Shown piece after piece: positions 55,311 to 64,000 of a DNA stretch of 64,000 nucleotides (the first letter of the stretch is position 1; every line of letters begins with the position of its first letter). The notes under the pieces were generated by a model that did not search any database, was not told where the DNA came from, and saw only the letters and a list, made by a program, of their open reading frames with translations. Origin of the DNA: Multifurca ochricompacta (Eukaryota; Basidiomycota; Agaricomycetes; Russulales; Russulaceae). The stretch covers positions 1 to 64,000 of the forward strand of contig WTXG01000147.1 of NCBI GenBank assembly GCA_022496185.1, in the 5' to 3' direction. The translations under genes were made by a program, and so were the position numbers.

Positions 55311-58300
55311 ATGACCACTATTGAAACGTCTCTTGCTGCCTTGAAAGAGGCAAGCTCTCTGATGGCAAAGATACCTTACATTTCTCCCGTTGCTGGCCTA
55401 CTACTCCAAGTTCTCACTATGTGAGATGTGAGCGTCTGGTCATTCCCTCACTTGATTTTTGTGCTTACCACTTTTCTGACAGGAAATAAAGCAGAATAAG
55501 GAAGAGTGGGGTGTTGTGATGCGCAAACTTGGTCGAGTTGCCAGCCTCGTTGTGAATGTCGGGGAGTCGTGCCAGAAATATAATTTAGAGGAAAACGATC
55601 TCCCTCCCGGTCTTCGCTCGATTTTACGGTCCCTTCAGAAGTACGCTCTATATTATATTCACGATAGTTTATCACTGACCTATCGTACGCAAGTGAATTG
55701 GGTGGGATCGAAAGCCTGCTTAAGCAAAGCGCGGAAATAGGACCTATTAAGAAGGCTCTTTTGCGCAAGGATTTGCTACGAAAGGTCAAACAATATGATG
55801 GCGAGCTTTCAAACGTGCTTCAGACTTTCCAGGTCCGCCTTTGAATTATTGTCTGTGTTGCTCACCTAATTCGTCACCTCCAGGCCGAGTTGGCCCTAGA
55901 TGCCCGTTTTGAACAAATCGCTGAAAGACGCAAGGTATGTGTGCTGTTGGTAACAAGTGGCAGCAATTCTCATAAACTTGATAGGGCATCCCCATTGGTC
56001 CGTCTGGTCCATCAAATGTCATCACGTAGGTTTTCTTATCAACAATCGTGCTATTTTCCTATGCGCTGACAATCACCAGGTCCATACCCCAGGAGCCACG
56101 TTCACCTCAGATATTCTTTGGGCGCGATGCTGAACTTGCTGAGATCGTTCACATGATTCTCACAGGCATTCGTGGCTCTCGTCCTGCTCGCATTGCAATC
56201 CTTGGTCCTGGTGGTTATGGCAAAACCACTCTTGCAAATGCAGCCCTCACTCATCCCCAAGTCCAAGAGCAATTTTGGGGTGCTCGATACTTTGTTGCCT
56301 GTGAATCAGTCTTCTCATCTGGTGCTCTCCTGGTTGAGCTTGCGAAGACACTGGGTATCTTGGATGGAGGCTCAGATGCTTCCTGGTCTCATATCCATGC
56401 TGCATTGAGTTCAAAGGATAGCATCATCTGTCTAGACAATTTTGAGTCACCTTGGGACCAGGCTGGTGACATGAGAAATTCTGTTGAGGAGCTACTCTCA
56501 AGAGTCATGGCACTCAACTCTGTCACTTTACTCATCACCATGCGAGGCACCATGCGACCAGGCCAGACTTTGTGGACAAAGCCTACCCTGGCTCCATTGA
56601 AGACCCTCAGCCAAGGTGCTGCTAGAGAAATCTGGGAGGAAATTGAACAGAACTATGATGCTGCTGCAGAAGAACTGATCAAAGCTGTGGATTATGTTCC
56701 CCTTGCTGTTAGCCTGTTGGCTCATCTTGCCCAGGCAACATCACCTACATTATTGCTGAAGGAGTGGAATGAAAGTCAGACCAAATTTATTCAAATGGGT
56801 CAGACCCATAGGCTATCAAACCTTGAATATTCCATCCAACTATCTATTGATAGTGGCAGGATGAGAGCTAATCCACCTGCTAAGGATTTACTTGGAGTTC
56901 TTAGCATGTTACCAGATGGAATTCATACAGAGCAGCTGGGGAGATTCAAAGAGATCCTTGTTGATATGGACATTCTATCAGACCTGCGTACCCTGCAGCA
57001 GTGCAGCCTTGTGCATGTAATTGGAGAGAGATATCAAACTCATCCAATCATTCGTCACTTCTGTAATCAACAGGAGGTCATATCATCAAAATATAAAGAT
57101 TTACTCCAGGACTTCTACATAAACCTGGCATCTTCTAATTCATCTGAAGCACAGCCAAAGTATCATGCTGAGATGGTGTTAGAAATGAATAACACAAAAG
57201 CCATACTATTTGATCTTCTGAGGTCAAATTATGGGAATAACTCAAAGCTAGTTGAAGCCATTATCACATTTACAAAATTTCATGGTGGCATAGGAGATCA
57301 TTCAGACAAGTTGATCAGCCAAACTGTTGAAACCTTACAACAGAGGCCAAGTGACACATCAGTGCTAATAAGGTGTCTTCAGGCATGGGGAAGACTGTAC
57401 TATTATGCCAGTGACATTGAAAATGCAAAAGCTAAAATGCAAGAAATGGAGAGGTTGTGTTCATCAAGCCCATATAATAATAGTTCCCTGCATGCAGAAG
57501 TTTTAAGAGATCTTAGTGAAGTTTATCAATTAGAAGGTGCACTAAATGAGGCAGAAGTTTCATGTCAAAAGGCATTGGAACTTCACAAGATTGCCAACTC
57601 TGTCCTAGGGCAAGCAAATGATCACTCTGGACTTGGGGACATGTATTTGAGGCTGAGCAGACTGGATGAGGCAGAGGCCTCATATAGAGAGGCCTTGAAA
57701 TTTCACAAGATTGCCAACTCTGTCCTAGGGCAAGCAAATGATCACAAAGGACTTGGGGACATATTTTTGGGGCTCAGTAGGCTGGATGAGGCAGAAGCCT
57801 CATATAGAGAGGCCTTGAAATTTCACAAGATTGCCAACTCTGTCCTAGGGCAAGCAAATGATCACTCTGGACTTGGGGACATGTATTTGAGGCTGAGCAG
57901 ACTGGATGAGGCAGAGGCCTCATATAGAGAGGCCTTGAAATTTCACAAGATTGCCAACTCTGTCCTAGGGCAAGCAAATGATCACAAAGGACTTGGGGAC
58001 ATGTATTTGAGGCTGAGCAGACTGGATGAGGCAGAGGCCTCATATAGAGAGGCCTTGAAATTTCACAAGATTGCCAACTCTGTCCCAGGGCAAGCAAATG
58101 ATCACAAAGGACTTGGGGACATGTATTTGAGGCTGAGCAGACTGGATGAGGCAGAGGCCTCATATAGAGAGGCCTTGAAATTTCACAAGATTGCCAACTC
58201 TGTCCTAGGGCAAGCAAATGATCACTCTGGACTTGGGGACATGTATTTGAGGCTGAGCAGACTGGATGAGGCAGAGGCCTCATATAGAGAGGCCTTGAAA

Positions 58301-58996
58301 TTTCACAAGATTGCCAACTCTGTCCTAGGGCAAGCAAATGATCACAAAGGACTTGGGGACATGTATTTGAGGCTGAGCAGACTGGATGAGGCAGAAGCCT
58401 CATATAGAGAGGCCTTGAAATTTCACAAGATTGCCAACTCTGTCCTAGGGCAAGCAAATGATCACAAAGGACTTGGGGACATATTTTTGAGGCTGAGCAG
58501 ACTGGATGAGGCAGAGGCCTCATATAGAGAGGCCTTGAAATTTCACAAGATTGCCAACTCTGTCCTAGGGCAAGCAAATGATCACTCTGGACTTGGGGAC
58601 ATGTATTTGAGGCTGAGCAGACTGGATGAGGCAGAGGCCTCATATAGAGAGGCCTTGAAATTTCACAAGATTGCCAATGATGTCCTAGGGCAAGCAAATG
58701 ATCACAAAGGACTTGGGGACATGTATTTGAGGCTGAGCAGACTGGATGAGGCAGAGGCCTCATATAGAGAGGCCTTGAAATTTCACAAGATTGCCAATGA
58801 TGTCTTGGGTCAGGGGACTGATTTACATGGGCTGGGCAAAGTGCATATGGAGAGGTCACAACTAGAAGATGCTAGAAGCATGTTTGAGAAGGCACTTGCC
58901 ATGCACAAGAAAGCACATGCTCCAGTTTGGCAGGGTTTGGATCAGAAGCAGTTGAATATAGTCCTGTCTAAGATGGGCAAGGCCACCCAGGAGTGA
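55311..58996 (+). CDS. NLR-type STAND protein: MLKL-like helical domain, NB-ARC/NACHT, TPR
   Basis: Intracellular immune or self-recognition receptor type. My six-exon model is 55311-55427, 55483-55640, 55694-55832, 55884-55934, 55985-56025 and 56080-58996, with introns of 50-55 nt. It sums to 3423 nt (1141 codons) and stays in frame throughout. Residues 1-150 form a helical domain like the fungal MLKL/HeLo-like N-termini (SLAALKEASSLMAKIPYISP; KQYDGELSNVLQTFQAELAL). The nucleotide-binding domain follows FFGRDAELAEI: P-loop GPGGYGKTT (211-219), Walker B SIICLDNFES (Asp 288), LITMRGTMRP, and VDYVPLAVSLLAHLAQ as GLPL-like motif. A winged-helix region leads into TPRs, including ten nearly identical 40-residue units (676-1075). 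Codon 38 is TGA (55422-55424), where relatives have Arg in an LTMRDE motif. If real, this ends the protein early unless translation restarts. Confidence 0.85.
57601..58800 (+). repeat. Ten 120-bp tandem units encoding TPRs of the NLR
   Basis: Each unit encodes 40 residues of the type NDHKGLGDMYLRLSRLDEAE followed by ASYREALKFHKIANSVLGQ. Units begin at 57601, 57721, 57841, 57961, 58081, 58201, 58321, 58441, 58561 and 58681. They differ at very few bases: codon TCT (Ser) in units 1, 3, 6 and 9 against AAA (Lys) in the others; MYLR against IFLG (unit 2) or IFLR (unit 8); NSV against NDV at the end; one VPG (unit 5); and GAG/GAA. A diverged unit precedes and another follows the array. The positions fit the TPR consensus with Leu 7, Gly 8, Tyr 11, Ala 20, Tyr 24 and Ala 27. 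Confidence 0.95.
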
Positions 58997-59794
58997 GATC
59001 TTTGCTCAGGTATGGGATACAGCTGTGAGTAATTTTCACTTTTTTTTTCAAAGATGATAGCTGTTGTTTACACATTGTGTGGCAGTGCTATTCAGGGTGT
59101 ATGTGGAAAGCTGTATTGTCACTTTTATGTTAGTAGTGGGATTGACAATTGCCTTGTTTGATATTGCTTTGTGACAGATGTGTTATATTCCAGTAGTGTC
59201 CCTCCAATTTTACATATTGTAGAATATTGTGCTGGTTATGTACACTGGATGCAATTCACCCAGCATGTTGTGCCAAATCACATGATGCAAAGTAAACAAT
59301 AGCAAATATTGTTGAACCAAGATAGTGGTACAGAAGTTCCAGGATAGCGGTTCAACATAATTACATAAGTCCAAAATGTGTTCACAATTAATTAGATACT
59401 TAGGATGTACATCTAAGATCTGACATGTGATCAAATCACATTATTAAATGAGATAACAAGATAACATGTTTAATGCATTCATTTAATTTAGTAGTTGATA
59501 TAGTACATTGAATCTGCTATAGATAAAGCAATTGCTATTGCATTATTGACTGCATCTAAGCCTCTAAGTCTAAACAAGGTGAAATAGCTAGTAGTAATGT
59601 AGTATCTAGTACAAGTTGCACTATGCCTGTTCCACAAATCCAACAACAAAGGGCAATTTCATTGCATTGGAGTCATGTTTATCAGTTTTGGGCATTTGAC
59701 AGCAGGAAACCATTTTTTTAGTATGTAGAATAAAATATGCAAGCTGTATTATGCATTACATGGAATGTAGAAGTAAATCATTGTGAATCTAAGA
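58997..59794. other. 3' flank of the NLR with a single minisatellite-core copy
   Basis: A probable 3' untranslated and intergenic region. At 59315-59420 it holds GTTGAACCAAGATAGTGG, a core plus one unit related to the minisatellite at 13058-13690, ending ACTTAGGATGTACATC. Nothing else recognised; the rest is AT-rich. Confidence 0.5.
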
Positions 59795-61003
59795 TCCTAC
59801 CTCGGATTTGATATCCCATGGTGTTCTGTGAGGTCCATGCAGCCTCATGATCACCAGCACAGGCCCAGGTGCATGGTTGTTGTGTTCCTGTCTTCTCTAG
59901 ATGTTGAACATCATTTACCAGACAACTAACATTGGCTCTGATGTCCTGTGACACCATGCTGTTGATCCAGATTCAATTTTTGTGTGGGAGTTGCGATTGG
60001 ATAATCTTGGCTGCATCAACAAGCTTGTCTGCCTGTGATGAAAGTGCATTAATTTTGATTCATAGCTTTGATGAGAATTAGTAACTGTTCTGATGATTGT
60101 TTGAGTCATTGACGTACTTCTTCCTCAAGATCACTCTCATCTCCATCATTGAGCAGTCCTTGTACCTCCTCCATGTCATGTATGGCCAATGATGACAATT
60201 CTTCAGTACTTGTCGACATCACACTCTGCAGCTGCTTGCCTAGCACCCCCTCAAGATCAAACTCTTGCCATCAGCTTCCACCAGCATATCTGGATTTCCC
60301 ATCCAAACATGATCATCTCCATCAGTAATACTGCCTTCATCTGGATCAGGGTGCTCAATCTCCATCCCATTGATATTGGATACAAGAGCAGGGTGGCAGT
60401 AAAGTGGCAAGATGCGGCAATGGACAACTTGACACCAGAAGTGCATGGGTGGAGGTTGTACTGATTGGACAAGGTGTTTACATAGGTGCTGGCTGTGATA
60501 CTTTTGCTGTCTGCAATTGCATGTCCATGTAGTAACATCTGTAATATAACTAGTCCTGCTGATGGATGCTTCTGCAAGCTGTTTCCAAGACAATTTGAAG
60601 TACCTTTGTTAGGTTGAAAGCGGCTTCGAGCAGCCCAAATGATATGTGTCTTCAAGGGCTTCTGCATGCACAATGTACTCGGGTGTGACTTAAGTTATGA
60701 TAATCCAGACAAGCAGATCAAGACAAGGTTGAAGCATGTGATGCAGGTGATTGTGCTTTAACTGCCTCCAGAAGTTTTCAGTTCCCATCATTGTTCACCA
60801 CTGAGATATGTATGGAGATGTCAAGTGTGCCCAGAGTTTCCACTTGGGTAGCACATACCATGCAGTCCAAAGGTATCCCCACACTTCCTAAAGTCCCTGT
60901 TGTTGACAGAACTGATACATCTCTGAGACAGCATGCTTGCAAATTTCCATTGCACTGCATGGTCCCTTGTTCCATTCAAAAAAAGCTGGATGCTGACAGA
61001 AGT
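59795..61003 (-). pseudogene. SWIM zinc-finger MULE-like transposase fragment
   Basis: Read from 61003 down. GPCSAMEICKHAVSEMYQFC, then a frame-broken segment that reads HNHLHHMLQPCLDLLVWIII (near 60745-60690). Next come VTPEYIVHAEALEDTYHLG and SWKQLAEASISRTSYITDV, then a SWIM motif CNCRQQKYHSQHLCKH (C-x-C ... C-x-H) near 60480-60530. An acidic tail follows (EIEHPDPDEGSITDGDDHVW). The pattern matches the SWIM-containing transposase-like proteins common in Agaricomycetes. It is cut on its 5' side by the LTR of element E at 61004, and stops and frame changes are frequent. Confidence 0.65.
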
Positions 61004-61576
61004 TGTTACAACTCACTGTCAACTGCCTGGACAGTGGGTTGTATGCAAAGGGAAGGGATTTGGAAGTGGGCAAAGGATGAGAGTGAGGGTGAAAGTGCAG
61101 GGAGATGAAGTGAACAGCTCAAAGGCAAGGGATGAGAAGCCTTCCACAAGGTGGGGCTAATCTCCTAGGTAATCAGGAACTGGATCACAAGTGGACAGTC
61201 TGGAGCTGTCCATTCTATTCCAAAAGGGTTTATATACATAATTACAACCAGGATTTTGGTCTGTGCACTACTTTAGGGGAGGTTAACTTCACTTTAACTC
61301 CCCACTGATCCACCAATGAGAATAGCCCCACTTTTGGGCTTAGAAATCCACAGTCCACAGTCCACAGCTTGTGGACTGCTGTTTAGGCATTGTGGGGTTC
61401 TGTTAGTACTCTTCCCACAGGTCTCCAATTTGGCAGGAGTCTGGCCCTGGTCTGGACCAGCCCTTCTCTGGTCTTAATCTAGGGTTATCTTCATCTTTGA
61501 GGGTTTTGCAAGGTCTCTGGGAGTGTTCAGGAATTTCCAGGGGGTCAGGAGGTTTCTAGGGTGTCAGTTCATGACA
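61004..61576 (-). repeat. 3' LTR of element E (573 bp)
   Basis: Reverse complement of the D LTR: TGTTACAACTC at 61004 to GTTCATGACA at 61576. The ACTGCGG array of D has decayed to CCACAGT repeats here, again CpG loss. Confidence 0.9.
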
Positions 61577-63617
61577 CTATCCCCTCTTTAGGGCTTTGCT
61601 GTGCCACAGCAATTTTGTCAGAGGGTTGAGGGTCTAGGCAGGGTGGGGTGTCAATGATGGAAGTCTCGAAGCAGGGTCATGGCATTCTTCATTTCAGTGA
61701 AGGGGACCCAAGAGTTTTCTGAGGCAGGGTAGCCTTTCCATTTCACAATAACAGATGCCCTTTCTGTTAGGGGTGTGAGCAGTGTAGAACAGGCATGTGC
61801 GCAGCATACTGACTGTGAAGTTAGCGGGTAAGGCTATAGAAACAAGTATACTTCAGATGTTGAAGAAACTCTATATTACTATTCTACTGACCTATAGAAA
61901 CAAGTATCTACAAGAGACGTTAGTTAGAGGTATGATAGAATAGTACAGTAAGACTTACACTTCAGATGTTGAAGAAACTCTGAAGTGAAAGAGATGAAAC
62001 AGACACCCTTATATACTTCTCAAGGGATGGTCTGTGCACTGGGAATAAGTCCACAAGTGCCAGACAAAGTCCAAACAATAAACAAGAGGGCATAAGGCCA
62101 TTGGCTACTACAGAAATCACATGTTACATGGTGCATCAGTCAGCTACTGCGGAATGTGAGAAAGAAAGTAATAATGATAGTGTAAAAAGTCCGAGACTCC
62201 GGTATCTAATCTAATCTACAAAGTAGCTAATCTAATCACCTGATGCCTGAAGCATCACCAAACATCTTCTGTGTTCAACAAGCAGACTGTAGGATGGTCT
62301 CTATCTCATAATGGTCTTCCTCCCCATTTACAAGTTCTGGTGGTGGACAGGTGAAGTTGGGTCCATGGGCTGGGGTTTCTTTGTAATGGGACAAGAGAGA
62401 GTTGTGAAAGACTGGGTGGATGTGCCATGACTTAGGGAGTTCAAGTTTGCAGTTAACAGGACCAGAGTGTATGACTTTAAAAGGACCATGGCATCAGGGG
62501 CTGAGTTTGGCTTTTGGGTGAGTGGTGCATATATTTGTCCCTTCCAACCAAACCAGCTCCCCTGTTTTGAAAGCATGGAGGGGTCCATCTGGTCTTGACT
62601 GTTTCATGAGTTCTGCAGCCACCTGGAGGGCAGCAGCTACTTCACTACAGATAGTTTCTAGGGTGTGGAGTCTTTCTTCAACTGACAGGATAGGGGTGGC
62701 AAAATGGAGTGGGGGAATAAACTCTGGTTGGAAGCCATACCAGATTTCAAAGGGAGATCTCTTAGTAGCACTGTGAGTTCTAGCATTGTGGGCAAACTCC
62801 ATAAAGGGGATCAGTTCTGCCCAGTCATCTTGTTGGAAGTTGCAAAAGACACAGAGGTATTGTTCTAGTTCTTGGTTGACTTGTTCAGTCTCTCCATCAG
62901 TCTGGGGGTGATAGGCAGTGCTCAGGGATGATTGTACTCCTAATTTGCTCCACATTTCCTTCATGACTTTGGATGCAAATTGGGGGCCTTGATCAGAGAT
63001 GACTTGGTCTGGGAGACCAGTGTGTCTCCATACATGTTCAAGGAATAGTTTGGAGGTTTCTGGAGCAGTGATATCTTTGGTGCAAGGAACAATGATGGTG
63101 GCTTTGCTGAGCCAGTCCACCACCACAAATAGGGAGTCATATGACTGAGACAGGGGTAAGTCTGTGATAAAGTCCATGGTGATTGTTCCCCATACTCAAG
63201 TTGGAACTTGGTTGGGTTGTAAAGGGATGGGTAGTTGAGGTCAAACTTTGGTTTCTTGGCAGGTGGCACATCCATCCACATATTCTTTGACAAAGGAGGA
63301 CATCCCTGGCCACCAAAACTCTCGTGATATTAGTTCATAGGTCTTCCATCTGCCTGGATGTCCTGTGGCAATGGAGTCATGATGTAACTTTACAATGTCT
63401 CTTCGTAGTTCTTGGGATTTGGGGATGTAGACTTGGCCTTTATGTAGGATTAGGCCATTCTCTAGGTTCCAGTCCTCTAGTCCTTTGGCAAGGGAGCATG
63501 GACCATTGTGCAAGATGGTGGTCAGGGCTTGGGTGACTTCCTCATCATGGTCTTGGCAGTCTTTGATTCTGTGGTGTAAGGTGGGGTCATGAGTTGTTGT
63601 GACTGTGGTTTTCATGG
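61577..63617 (-). pseudogene. Element E integrase and chromodomain
   Basis: Read from 63617 down. The integrase zinc finger is at 63245-63500 (HHDSIATGHPGRWKTYELIS; CATCQETKV). A TGA replaces the CGA that D keeps after KV. The core at 62494-63177 has MDFITDLPLSQSYDSLFVVV, ISDQGPQFASKVM and TDGETEQVNQELEQYL. The chromodomain region is at about 62290-62350, continued after the solo LTR at 61577-61777 (NSWVPF). The coding strand is broken by a solo LTR and several stops. Confidence 0.88.
61783..62280 (+). mobile_element. Solo LTR (498 bp) inside element E
   Basis: TGTAGAACAGGC ... GTGTTCAACA, with inverted termini (TGTAGAAC/GTTCAACA), flanked by a perfect 5-bp duplication AGCAG (61778-61782, 62281-62285). 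A TATA-like TTATATACTTC lies near 62010-62020. It contains an internal duplication of CTTCAGATGTTGAAGAAACT (about 61850 and 61962). The termini resemble Ty1/copia LTRs, but the family is not proven. Confidence 0.8.
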
Positions 63618-64000
63618 TGTTATGACCAGGGCCCAGCAGCCCTATTTTCTTTACCCTCCCCAACAGGGACCCCATGCGCCCACCGACACTACATTTTCTT
63701 ATTACATCTCCTTCCTGGGATCCCTCACATGCATTACTCCCATCCCCATGACTGTTGTTTGGACTTGTGTACTTACTGTTTGTTTATGATTGACCTTCTT
63801 ATCTTCTTATCTTTACGACTGGACACTTACTTAATTCCCTATCAGAAGCCCAGCTTTATGCCTTATGCTTTCATATCTTTGGGCCCACATGACTCCAATA
63901 TGCCTTATCTATAGACACCTGCCCAATTACGTATATAAGCCTGTCTTAGCTACATTGTAAGCCTTAGACTTGACTTATTGAATATCTCAGTGCTTGTCTT
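63618..64000 (+). repeat. A-type LTR, cut by the window end
   Basis: TGTTATGACCAGGGCCCAG at 63618 matches the A LTR start, and the homology runs to the window end (383 of about 586 bp). TATA-like TATATAAG lies near 63932-63939. The 5 bp before it are CATGG. It is either a solo LTR or the 5' LTR of another A-family element. Confidence 0.88.

Larger units (their letters stand above)
61004..63617 (-). mobile_element. Element E: 3' part of a D-family gypsy element
   Basis: Minus-strand copy of the D family: integrase, chromodomain, 3' LTR at 61004-61576. The 5' part (gag, RT) is missing; at 63618 an A-type LTR begins. A solo LTR (61783-62280) interrupts the chromodomain. CpG decay is heavier than in D. 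Confidence 0.9.

Noticed and set aside
57774..58859. A 361-codon minus-strand ORF across the TPR array
   Set aside because: It is the antisense shadow of the 120-bp repeats; a unit without stops in one antisense frame stays open when repeated. Its product has no domain.

Overview
The window is repeat-dense chromosomal DNA from a filamentous basidiomycete, most likely an Agaricomycete. Supporting signs are 50-60 bp introns with GT...AG ends, Ty3/gypsy elements ending in a chromodomain, a hAT transposase with seven small introns, a SWIM zinc-finger MULE-like transposase relic, and an NLR-type STAND gene with an MLKL/HeLo-like N-terminal helical domain and TPR repeats. There is no rRNA, CRISPR array or operon. 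Only one locus looks like a host gene of its own, the NLR at 55311-58996. A fragment of a mitochondrial cardiolipin synthase gene is carried inside a transposon.

Layout. 1-6458: 3' end of Ty3/gypsy element A (gag, pol, an extra zinc-knuckle ORF3, 3' LTR). 6928-10688 and 22460-22969: one old gypsy element, F1, split by a hAT element (hAT-1, 10697-22451, target duplication GTTCTATC). hAT-1 holds two tRNA-like SINE modules, a fragment of another gypsy family (G), a minisatellite and a full-length minus-strand gypsy element F2 (13773-22128, target duplication TGGTG). 22970-29590: hAT-2, with a complete 849-codon transposase gene, a cardiolipin synthase fragment and a LINE-like relic. 29591-31473 and 42195-44433: gypsy element C, split by element B (31474-42194, target duplication ACACA). 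B belongs to the A family and also carries ORF3. Each LTR of B has been hit by a different Tc1-like palindrome (31747-33340 and 40290-41899). 44434-54344: gypsy element D, with three or four ORFs upstream of gag and a solo LTR in pol. 54345-61003: the NLR island plus a MULE-like pseudogene. 61004-63617: element E, a minus-strand D relative, with a second solo LTR inside. 63618-64000: the start of an A-type LTR.

Two processes run through the window. First, the older elements are decaying almost only at CpG. In-frame stops are mostly CGA to TGA, and in the stretches of the two B LTRs that I compared, the differences fall at CpGs that are still intact in the A or A-type LTRs. Second, every gag-pol junction I can read, in three gypsy families, has five T's running into the gag stop codon, with pol open in the -1 frame.

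The strongest leads are: the NLR with ten almost identical 40-residue TPR units whose amino acid changes include predicted ligand-facing positions; the extra ORFs of the A/B and D gypsy families; the palindromic half-Tc1 elements; and the cardiolipin synthase fragment inside hAT-2. All coordinates and exon models were read by eye from the sequence; no homology search was run.
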